Shown one piece after another: positions 1 to 10,100 of a stretch of 64,000 bases of DNA. The notes under the pieces are model-generated. The model did no database searches. It was not told where the DNA came from and worked only from the letters and a program-made list of their open reading frames with translations. The position numbers were made by a program, and so were the translations under genes. Position 1 is the stretch's first letter; each line of letters opens with the position of its first letter. The DNA is from Eutreptiella sp. 'Long Island Sound 2002' (taxonomy: Eukaryota > Euglenozoa > Euglenophyceae > Eutreptiales > Eutreptiaceae), in assembly GCA_964036045.1 (NCBI GenBank), contig OZ038382.1, positions 9,124,853 to 9,188,852 on the forward strand, written 5' to 3'.

Positions 1-440
1 TACATATGTATTGCCAACATTTTTAAATGGGCAAACAATGAGGGCCAACATGTTTGCCGGGCAATTTGTGTTGTTTTGCGGCACCAAACAACCGTTGTTT
101 TTCGGGCAAAAGGCAAAGGCACCCCCCCCCCCCGGGTGGCTTACCCAAAGGGGCATCGAGTGGGAAGCCCCCCACAAGTATTTTGCTACGCAAAGGTTTC
201 AACATTTATGGCACCTATTTGTTTGCCATACAGCCATCACTTGCCACAAGGTGGCCCCTACATTGCTCTCACCATCTTTGGCCCTAATGTTAGGCTCAAC
301 AACATATCCCGAACATTGCTCTGAAAATATTTCCCCCAAATGTACAAGGAAACAAAGGGCTGTCCGTGGTATGTATCACCTCCAAAAACAACCCCCCCTA
401 TGCAGATTGCCCACCCTCTAGACCACCGCCTTCATCCCCT
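1..440. other. non-coding, no gene seen
   Basis: This stretch holds short open frames on both strands with no exon-like composition and a poly(C) run near 121-132. I see no domain, RNA gene or repeat boundary other than the start of the 289-bp repeat at 441. Confidence 0.5.
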
Positions 441-729
441 TGTTCAATCTCCCCTGCAGGGGCCGTAGTGATTCGGCTTCGGCGGGAAGGGTACCCGCCG
501 AAGCGCAATTCACGACCGACAAGGGTGTTGATGGCAGATCGCGCGTTTTTTTTTCCGCTGTTCTCAAAATGTATGACATATGCCCCTCAAAATGATCGCA
601 GCGAAAATACAACTACGCGACTTTTCGATTTTTGGGCCGCTGGTAGTTGTTTTGGTGAAATAGCACTGTTTTAAGCGGTTTTTCACCCAGTCTCTGCAAA
701 ATAGGGGCTGAATTTTGTACTGGCTGCCA
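441..729 (+). repeat. 289-bp direct repeat, copy 1
   Basis: This segment recurs at 1159-1447 in the same orientation with only scattered mismatches. It begins TG and ends CA, as LTRs do, and carries a perfect 10-bp inverted repeat with a 7-base loop (477-486 pairing with 494-503). The two copies are separated by about 430 bp. I found no matching 5-bp target duplication outside the pair, no primer-binding site and no coding sequence between them, so a tiny non-autonomous LTR element (TRIM-like) is possible but unproven. Confidence 0.8.
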
Positions 730-1158
730 TTAGCGGATTTGACCCATGTTGTTACCCCTTAAAAGGATCAGCTCATGCCAAAACGTCGGGAAATCAACTT
801 TGTTTGCCAAATTTGGTACCGTTTTGTGGTTTTGCGGCAATTTTGAGCGTTTTTGGGGCAGTTTGGTATCAAAATGGGGCAAATTGTTACTAAAAGCGCA
901 GGTTCAACCCGTTTGAGGGCATTGGTGCCCCTCGATGCATAGTTTGCAAGAAGGAGCAGTGGCTAGGCTCCGTTTCTGTGGGGCCTGCCCCACAGAAACC
1001 GAGACTAGCAGGCGTGAAGCTGGTTTTCCTAGGGTTTTTTGTGCTTACAAACCCATCTGTATGGATTGTACGTTGCTGCACAATGGTGGCAGAAGTACCG
1101 TATGGTATGCATACCCCAAAGAGGAGCGGGCCGTAATTCTCCGTGATCCGCTCTAGCT

Positions 1159-1447
1159 TGTTCAATCTCCCCCGCAGGGGCCGTAGTGATTCGGCTTCGG
1201 CGGGAAGGGTACCCGCCGAAGCGCAATTCACGACCCACAAGTGTGTTGATGGCAGATCGCGTACTTTTTTTTTCGCCGTTCTCAAAATGTAGTACATATG
1301 CCCCTCAAAATGATCGCAGCGAAAATACAACTACGCGACTTTTCAATTTTTGGGCCACTGGTAGTCGTTTGGGTGAAATAGCACCGTTTTAAGCAGTTTT
1401 CCAACCAGTCTCCGCCAAATAGGGGCTGAATTTTGCACTGGCTCCCA
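1159..1447 (+). repeat. 289-bp direct repeat, copy 2
   Basis: Second copy of the repeat at 441-729, with the same TG...CA ends and the same hairpin (1195-1204 pairing with 1212-1221). Divergence between the copies is small and spread out, which suggests a fairly recent duplication. Confidence 0.8.
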
Positions 1448-2072
1448 TGTCCACACACTTGCATACCGGCCACATTCTAAAGTTTGGCGGAATCCTACTT
1501 TTTGCGTTGGGTGTTTTGAATTAATAATGAGCAAAAATTTTGCGGCAGCATCCAAAATGGGCAAAAATTATTTTTTTTGCGGAACCCATTTTTGCGTAGG
1601 GTGTTGGACCAAAAATTAATGTTTTTTTGCAAATTTTTTTGCGTTTTGGAATTCATTTTGTTGCTACTAGAAGAAATCATCATTGCCATCTTGTTGGAAC
1701 TGGTTATCATATTTGCCATTCCCATGATTTTTCACCACCTTGGCCCGAACCGTTGCCCCGTTGCCCGGAGTGTACAAAACACTCCTCCCCACGAAAAATC
1801 CCAGTCCCTTTGGGGCAGACCTGGCCTTCGGTTGCTTCGGGGCTGGCTGCGCATCAAAAAGTTTGCGAACACGCTACAATAGCAGGTTCGCATGCCCTGG
1901 CAGCACTCCCATTTTTTGGAGCTTGGCTTTTGAGGTGGCATTCAACTCTGCCATACCAAATACGCCTGCACGTGCAAAAGGTTCAGCGTACTGCTCATAC
2001 CCAAGTGTATCCAACAGAGTTTTCAACTCCGTGCTACATTGCAATCACAAAAAGACTAGCAACCCGATATCC
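1448..2072. other. AT-rich non-coding stretch with a dispersed motif
   Basis: No gene is supported. The stretch 1569-1626 (T-run, then GCGGAACCCATTTTTGCGTA) recurs at about 2436-2495, so at least one short interspersed repeat lies here. Open frames on both strands are low-complexity. Confidence 0.45.
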
Positions 2073-2250
2073 TGAACTAGCCCCTTTATCTGCTTAGGGG
2101 CACATCAACAGCCACATTCAAATATGCACGTCCCGAACTAGCCCCTTTACCTGCAATGGGGCACATCAGCAACCACATTCAAATAACCACGGCCCAAACT
2201 AGCCCCTTTATCTGCTTTGGGGCACATCAGCAGCCAAATTCCACTACCGT
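2073..2250 (+). repeat. 61-bp minisatellite, about 3 copies
   Basis: Units start at 2073, 2134 and 2195, an exact 61-bp period. Each begins around AACTAGCCCC and contains GGGGCACATCA. No coding role is visible. Confidence 0.85.
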
Positions 2251-5200
2251 GCGTCGCACGGTATTTTAGGACTTGTGACAATCCTGGATACATCATTCTC
2301 TGAAAGCAAAGCAAGGTGCAAAACAGGGCATGAGACACCGAAGAGGGAGACAACCAGTAGTGGGGCAAACTCTCCCGCGATTCTGGCATTCTTGCAGAAA
2401 AAGGGGCCGGGGCAAACATTATTTCATTTTTGCGATTTTTTTTGCGGAACCCATTTTTGCGTAAAGCGTGAAGCCACTAATTAATTTTTTTTTTGCGGAC
2501 AACAGCATCTTGTGCCAGGAATTAAACATTTTCGCAAATCTTTAGAATTCAGCCGGTATGCGCCATCGTCTTTTGATACAGAACGCACTAACGAAAGCGT
2601 ATTGGATGTGTGTTGTCGTACCCAAGGGTTTCTTTTGCCACAAGAAAACCGCAAGAAACACGATGATCACGAGGGTCACGCAAGAGGCACGATAGTCGAC
2701 GAGCCGAAGGGGGAGCATGCGGAGATTTTGCCATGTAGCCCAACCAAGCACCCATAATTTCCGCCCTTGGAGACCCTGGTGTAGGAGTTTTGAGGCGACT
2801 CCGCGCTCATATTGAGTTGAGCAAAAAGTAAAGAGGCCCATCTTGTACTGTTCTTTTTAAGTACAATCCAAATATCCATATCTCAAGTGTCAATTTCACG
2901 GCATGTATGAGAAAATTTGCGTCTATTGTTTGATCCCTCAACTTTGATCTGTGCCAAATTGAGCAGCACAAAGTGTGTAGGAAATGTCGTTAGTTGGTCT
3001 CCATTTAATATCTGTGCTGGATTGGGCAAGTTGAAGTGCGTAAGAAATGTTGTTAGTTGCTCTTTGAAAATCCCGCCCTCGAAACTCAACCCTGGCACGA
3101 AGTAGCAAAGGTGTGTGAAAACCAGCCCCTTCTGGGTAGACCTGTGAGAAAAGTTGCAGGTGGCGTGCGCGTGGTGCGCATACTGCCCCAAAGTCTTTGA
3201 TCATTGTAGCGGCACCCAGTGCCAGATGCACTGCCCCCCAACTCAGAAACCCCAGAAAGGTGATGCGAGGCAACAATACATAGTACAATAAACTACAAAC
3301 CCTACACCAATAACATTAATGACGGAAGTTGTCCTGCCAGGGCCTGGGGTGGACGGTTCGGAGCTGCCACCCGCAAGGTCTGCCGTGTCGGGGAAGCATC
3401 CACCACGGGCTGCCTGCCTCAGCTGCACCTGGAGCCCCCCTGGCAGAGTCCTTTGCACGTGTCGATCAGTGCACTTATTAGTTATCGGTCCCATTCCCTA
3501 CCACGGACATGCCTGGCCGTTTGACCTTCATTCCCCAGCAGCTCAGCTCCCGGCTCTGGAGTGCGTGCACACCGTCTAGTCCGCTTGACAGGTCGGCTGC
3601 AGCTCAGGCATTGTGGACATCCCAGGCCACTCTACCCTAGATCGGCGCCACAGTAGGTCTGTGCATCAGAATCCCGTTCAATTCCCATGCCCAAACTCAA
3701 CGGCGGATCTGAAAACTGTACTGACCCCAGGTCTGACAAGACTGGACCTGGGGCCAGACAGTAACAAGGTATGTATGGCTGCAAACCTGGCTTTACGGCA
3801 GTTCCTTGGGGCAGGTGGTCTGCAAGTCGACGATATATATGTGCTGTTGCGCTGGGCCCAGGTGACTGGGCCACTCAGCCGTTTGTTGTTCAACACATTG
3901 CAGTGGCAATGCAGTGTGCTCTGCACAGCGCACCAGGGATGGATCTAACTGGGGGGGGGGTGGGTGTCCCTCCCTACCCCCCCCCCCCTTCCCCCCCTGT
4001 TGTGACGAGGCGTCACAATATGCGTCACAAAAAAACCCGGTCACAGATTGAGCCAAGCAGGGTGCCAGGAGGCAGGCAGCACACCCCTTTACTTGAAGCA
4101 TTCAATGCAAACCATTACATATTCCAGGAAACAGTTTTTTGTCTTTTTTGCTGGTGCACCAGGGTTCTTATTCACTGTCACTGTCAGTACCCAGTACCCA
4201 CAGCTGCACCCACAGCACCCACAGCCAGAGCAATTGCTGCGGCGCGACGGGCTGCATGGCTCGTTTTTTTTTCGGCATGCCGCGGCTGAAACACACGGCT
4301 GATCACACTGAAAACCCACCTTCTTTCGACCCATGACAGAACTATGACAAAGGCTGTTGGAAGGATGCGGCAGACAAATGAGCTGCTGCGAATGTCGTCA
4401 GTCTTGAGAGCCTACAGAGAACACAGTGTCAGTTGACACCGCGTCTCATCTCTCTGTCGCGCATGCAAGCAGAATGTCACAAAAACAGAACTGTCACAAA
4501 AACACAGGAAGCTCAGGAACACAGAGATGAGCAATCCAGCAACCATCCCGCATGCCCTCGGAAAATACCACAGAGCCTTTTGGGTGTCACAGTATTTTCA
4601 GAAAAGCTTTCCCACTATGGCCTATTGTATTTTTTGTGACATGTCACAATTCACTACCCCCCCCCCCCCCCCCACCCCCTGAGTGGCGCACAAATTAGAT
4701 CCATCCCTGCAGCGCACAGAGAGCGCTGGCAGGCATTGGCCTTGCTCTGATGCCGGGGACACCCTGTCACTTGCAGGCGGGCCGGGGTGGGGGGATGCAC
4801 AGCAGCTGCGCACTGCACACGCATGGCAAGCGTTGCTCAGGTGACTGCACCGGGATCAGCCTCAGAACCCGCCACCACCGCAACCCGACACAATTCACCA
4901 CCGACCTTCACTGTTTCCGCGTCCGCATTGTTGATGCCTCCGTATCCCCGTCTGGGCCATAAGGGTCAGAGTCTGGAGCCCTGTGGGGAAGGCCTCCCGT
5001 TGGGGCTGGCTGGGAATGGGCTATGCGGAGCACGCCCCCAGCGCACGATCCGCCCACTGTTGATAATGACCACCAATGCCTCTGCTGGAGGAATCTCCAC
5101 CTCCACAAACCTCTAGCAACCCCCACCAGCCTACACCAACCCCAAGCAACCTACAGCAACCCCCAGCACTCTCCCCGCAACATGGAGCGATGTTCAGCAC

Positions 5201-5800
5201 CTGTTCCGGGTTCAAGCCGTTTACAAGCATCAAGCCCAGCTGCTTGCATCAACACTCAAAGGCCAGCTGTGGCGGTATGTCTGTACTGGCGCCTGTACCT
5301 CCTCACGGCCAGCAAGCCCATGTGTGTGCAGGCACAAACCAAAAGTATATGTAAACGGAATGCGCGCGCGTGTGTGTGCGGGTGCACATGTGTGACGCCC
5401 AAAATTTTCAATCAAAGCGCAAACTGCGAGGTTCAACATGCCTACGTCCTACAATCCATCAGCGAAACCACAAGTTCAGAGTTCGTCTGACCCCGCTGGC
5501 AGGCCATCTACTAACACAGTGATTCGCAGCTTCAGGTTGTGGGTGCGATTCCAGGAGCAGCAATGCAGGCAAGCAGGCCTCAGCAATTCTCTTCCGCCCC
5601 CCCGCAGCAAACTGTGCCAAACAAGGCTACCGCAGAAACGCTGCAACGAACAAACCGCCGTTGTTTAGTCGAATAATCGTCTTGCCCTTTTGGGCCTATG
5701 GCGTCACCCCACTGACGAATGGGATTGTGGTGACGGTGACATGGGGGTGCCTGGTGCGAGCGACCTTGCTGCCCTACAATATATTGATGAGAAAGGGCTG
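2251..5800. other. repeat-rich intergenic stretch, no convincing gene
   Basis: Several short frames exist on both strands, including a minus-strand frame at 2542-2841 with one hydrophobic segment, but none shows a family motif or exon borders. Poly(C) runs occur near 3980-3995 and 4655-4675. I support no gene here. Confidence 0.4.
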
Positions 5801-5809
5801 GGGTGATAG

Positions 5810-5985
5810 ACCTCGCTACCTGCAAGCAAATTGAGGATGCCGGACTAGGGGTAAGCGACCGTGCCACCCGCGAGTACACAGAGGAACACGGACTCGGAAT
5901 GAGAGACCGGGCTACCCTGGAGTACACCGACGAGCCTGGGCTCAGCGAAACGGACCTAGCTACCCTTGAGGAGTAAACCGATGAG
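5810..5985 (-). repeat. 48-bp tandem repeat open as a 16-residue peptide repeat
   Basis: Read on the minus strand, the block gives four diverged copies of a 16-residue unit built around SSVYSRVARS followed by a Ser/Pro-rich tail, inside an open frame spanning 5580-6017. The frame continues into unremarkable sequence. A multiple-of-three period keeps the frame open, so this could be a coding minisatellite or simply a repeat that happens to lack stops. No known family is recognised. Confidence 0.5.
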
Positions 5986-6046
5986 GTCGGAGCTGTGGAT
6001 GTGATATATGATAGCAAAGGCTATTCAGAGTTTGAACTCGTTGGGA

Positions 6047-6066
6047 GTACACACACACACACACAG
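6047..6066 (+). repeat. (CA)n microsatellite
   Basis: An uninterrupted CA run followed by GA-rich bases. It lies just downstream of the 3' end of the HGSNAT-like gene. Confidence 0.9.
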
Positions 6067-6231
6067 AGAGACACAGAGCATGGGCCGCAGGACTGTTCTC
6101 CACTCTGTGCGCACTGCAGCAATGATCATTCTGTACGCTCCCGTGGCGTCCTTTTCTGGTACATGGTATGTTCAATATAAACGGTATGCGCGTGTGTGTA
6201 GGGGGGGGGGAGGGTTGACTCTGTGGAACAA

Positions 6232-7143
6232 CTAGAGCATGCGCCACCAGCTCTCCAGTGGTTGCGAGCACTTGAAGCGGGTGTAGCTCTGACTCGCACA
6301 CCGCATCGCCAACAGCATCGGCACGCTGAGGGCCGGCACGACGATGTAGGCGGGCTGCTGGGTGAGGCCCGGGACGTGGCTCAACGCCTGCACGCCCACC
6401 GTCTGCATGGCCCAGAAAAACAGCGGGGCGCCCCCGTAGTCGCTCAGCGCCTCCAGCACCTCATCCCCCGCCCGCGCCAGGCCCCGCGCGCCGCGGCCCT
6501 TGCCCGCGTCCCGCGCCTCCCGCTCCGCCGCCGTGTGGCACCATGCGGGCGTGCACCGGGCGAACCCGGCCATCGCGACCCCTGACACGCCCAGGAACAG
6601 CAGGTCGTACGCCAGCGAGGCCGGCTTCTTGCCGGTGCACAGGAAGCGGCACACGGGGTCGCCCGCGCCCTCGCCGCGGGTCGGGCCCCGGAGATTAAGA
6701 ACGGCCCCCCCAACGAAGCGCCCCGCGGCCCAGAGCCCGAGGCACGCGCCGCCCAACCGCCCCAACGTCGCCCAGCCGCCGTCGTGGTCACGCATGACCT
6801 CCGGCACCGCCGCAGCCCCGAGGAACGCCAGCCCGGCCACCGGCAGCAGCGGGAAATGCACCTGCGCGCGGTCGCCCACCGGCCCTGGCAGGAAGAGCAC
6901 GCGCACCAGCACCTGCCACGGCGTGCGGGGCCGGCCCGAGAACGAGGGCCACACGCCCGTGTCCGTGAGGGAGCCCTGCTGTGCCCACAGCGCCGTGGCG
7001 TGCGTGGTCACCAGCATGAGGGCGCCCAGGCCGGCGAGGCAGGCCTGGTCGCGGCGGCGGGGCTGGCGGGTCTCCGGGTCCCGGAGGAAGGGGGTGGTGA
7101 GGCCGAGGAGGCACATGCTGCCCCCCAGTGCGGTCAGGGCCCC
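6232..7143 (-). CDS. HGSNAT-like gene, exon 3 (C-terminal two thirds)
   Basis: 303 codons plus TAG, after an acceptor ACCAG|GGG. An in-frame ATG at 7248 exists, but starting there would drop the conserved N-terminus and read through minisatellite-flanking sequence, so the splice at 7143 is preferred. It contains about seven hydrophobic helices and the PLLP, K-x-P-SL and PLFF elements. Coding GC is about 70 percent, much higher than flanking DNA. Confidence 0.72.
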   Translation of the reverse strand, partial: GALTALGGSMCLLGLTTPFLRDPETRQPRRRDQACLAGLGALMLVTTHATALWAQQGSLTDTGVWPSFSGRPRTPWQVLVRVLFLPGPVGDRAQVHFPLLPVAGLAFLGAAAVPEVMRDHDGGWATLGRLGGACLGLWAAGRFVGGAVLNLRGPTRGEGAGDPVCRFLCTGKKPASLAYDLLFLGVSGVAMAGFARCTPAWCHTAAEREARDAGKGRGARGLARAGDEVLEALSDYGGAPLFFWAMQTVGVQALSHVPGLTQQPAYIVVPALSVPMLLAMRCASQSYTRFKCSQPLESWWRML

Positions 7144-10100
7144 CTGGTTCAGCCGGACCTGGAACAGGGTGGACGCACGGAGGGAGGCCCGGACACTGAG
7201 GCCCGCCAACAACGTCATCCCCAACACCGCCACCCCCAACCACCTCATCCCCCAACCACGTCACCCCCCACCCATGCCACCCTCAACCACGTCATCCCCA
7301 ACCACGTCACCCGCAACCACTTGACCCCCAACCACGTCACCCCCAACCACATCACCCCCAACCATGCCACCCGCAACAACGTTACCCCCAAGCCTGTCAT
7401 CGGCAGACTGGAGCCCCTCCCCCCCCTTCCCCACTGGGCTCCGCTTTTTCGCGGGGATGTGGTGACAAGTTGTGATATGTAGGGTGTCCTGGTGCTAGCA
7501 AAAGCAACACCACAGGCACATGAGGACACACCAGAAAAGAGAGATGGATCAAGGGTCATGCTCAACCGGGGTGCCTTTCATTCACAGGTCTGTTCAGGAA
7601 GCAATAAAGAAAGAACCAGCCCCCCCCCACCCCCTCCCCCCGCCTCCAACCCCACCACCAAAGGGGGTGACCATGGGCACAAAGCCAGTGGTGGCAGAGA
7701 GCGATAACCAGCGCTTTACTGGAACGCCGGAAGGGGGCAGCTGGGGTCTGGGACCCAGGGGTTTATGTGGAAAGAACCTGCTTGAAAAATGTGTGTTTTG
7801 TTGAAGTCCAAGTCGAAGTCAAATCTTTTGGAGAGGGCGGGCTGACCCTTCTCCTTTTTACTAACTGATGCACACCCCAGGGGATAACCTCCCACTGACT
7901 CTGCCAACGACGTCACTCCAACCATGTCATTGGTAGAATGCCCCCCATCCCCAGAGAAAGAATGATCCCACCAAGTGTGAAAATAAAAGCCCCTCCAGAG
8001 GATTTTAAAGGAAGACGTGAAACCCCATGACATTCCCGAGTCCTACGCTGCAAAAGCAGTGCCTGAGCCACTTTCAGGGGTAGGGGCTGTACACGGTGGT
8101 CGGATGCTATGCACATGGAGCCCAGTGCCGTGTCTGTTTTGCGACCAAGTTTCGCTGTGTCAGGTTGTGGGGAAAGAGAGAAGGGGGAGGGGTGCAGTTC
8201 TGTGTATGAGAGTGGAACGCTGCTCCACAGCCCATGATGGCAGCTTTCTGCCCCTGGTGCCCCATTCCTATTGGCGCCAGCAGGGCTGAGGGGTTTAGGA
8301 GACGAAAAAGCTGTTGTTGTGACCCCCCATCCCCCCAATGTGCCACAAGGAATCATGGTTTTCAGCGACCCCCCGGGGCACAAAACGCAGTTTGTGGGTT
8401 TTTTTTCATGGCTTTGATTGGTAGCCAAGGAAAATAGACCATGTCCAACATGTGATTTGCCGTTGCCAATCATCAACAACGAACATCGGCCCACACCACA
8501 ACACCCAGCACACACGCCACAATTCAACCCGAAATATGCATTGCCCGCATGGGAGGCATTTATGTGTTTTCAAATGCACAAAAACCCCCAAGTGATCTCA
8601 GCTACGCACCGTGTTGTAGTGCCCTTTTTAGGGCTCATTGGCGGTCAGAGTATCCATGCATGATGCATGGAGCAAGACCTGGGGCCACGACCTGTGGACC
8701 CATGTGGGTGCAATGGCCCGTCTTGGTTATTCAGGGTGGCCCAATTCAACAGGGGACCTCATGGTGTAGGTGCAGTGATTGGTAGACTTACTCGATTTAA
8801 CACAGCCACCTCCCAAGAGCTACTGCATTGCACCCACTCAAAGGCACATGACTTCAAAGAGGAGTGGGAAGGAAAGATTATGCAAATTGGTGGGTAAAAA
8901 ATGCACTACAAAAACGCACAGGTGGAGCGAGAGCCTATTGCATTGCAGCTTTTCAGCCTGATGTCGCACGCACACAGCATGGCATCAAGAGGGCGTTGCA
9001 GTGGACCAAGCAAGGGGAGGGGGTTGGTGGTGTTGTGTGGCTGCATGGGTTTGCATGCACTTGTTTTTTCGCGAAAAAAAAAGCATTACAAACAGTTGCA
9101 ACAAAACCCGAAGATCATAGTGGGCACCCAAATAAAGTTGCAAATTGCAATGTTTCTGAAGCTACGAGAAGACACAGGCAGTGATGCAAATCAAAGCATC
9201 ATTGAAATCCAGACAACCCTGTCTAGGGAGATACATCCAAATCACTTACCGAAGCAGGCCTACAAAATCCACAGTCTGATGACAGGGGCCCTTCGATGGG
9301 GCACTATAGCGCTGGAAATCTGTTGTAAAAAAAAAGCAGACAAATGCTAGAAATGCTCAGGTGTGAAGCTTTTGCCATTAGTGTGCCACATGCAACACTT
9401 TGGGACATGCTTGAGGGCAGTCGTTGGGGCACTGTTGAAGGCCCATCACATATCACCACATGAGCAAAGCCAGCGCAGAGCTTTCGCTAGCAACGCAGAA
9501 GGCAGCTGAGACGGTCCGCTGTGCAGCACGTCTTCCCATACCGAACCAGCCCACAGACTCAGCCTTTGAGCGGGCCGCAAAGAGACGAGCCTGGGCTCCA
9601 GCACAACCGCCTCCCTGCTTTCTGCCTGGGAATCTGACCCCTGGAGACACATACATGAGATGGATGCCTCAGCAGCTCTCGCAAGAACTCGATGCCACAC
9701 AGCAGTACCCCTCGCTGCGCAAGGAACACGGTCGTCTTCTCTGGCGTCCAGTCCGCCCGCCGCTTCGACGACACCATCAGCACAACGCCCATCCCCATGC
9801 ACAGGGCGAAGGTCGGGATGGGCAGGAGACTGGCCGGGGAGAAGACGATGGAAACCCAGGGATTGACGGTCCGACGCGCCCCGTTGTAGGGCAGAACGTC
9901 AGTGGCGTGAGGGGTTGCGCCCTGGGAGGTGCCGCAGGGCAGACAGATGGGTCAGGGCGAGCAAGGCCAAGTGGGGTGGGGGGTGGGGGGTGGGGATGGG
10001 GGGTGGCTGCTTAATGCTGGTGAAGCGTCTGTGCTTCAATGTGTTCGAGACTGCAATGCACTGGGGTGGGCGAAGATTGGCTTGTGTGGGCGTGGGCGGG

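Noticed and set aside
441-1447. Definite LTR retrotransposon
   Set aside because: No target duplication, primer-binding site or coding interior was found; kept only as direct repeats.
6500-7482. Long plus-strand frames
   Set aside because: Shadows of HGSNAT-like exon 3, which carries family motifs on the minus strand.
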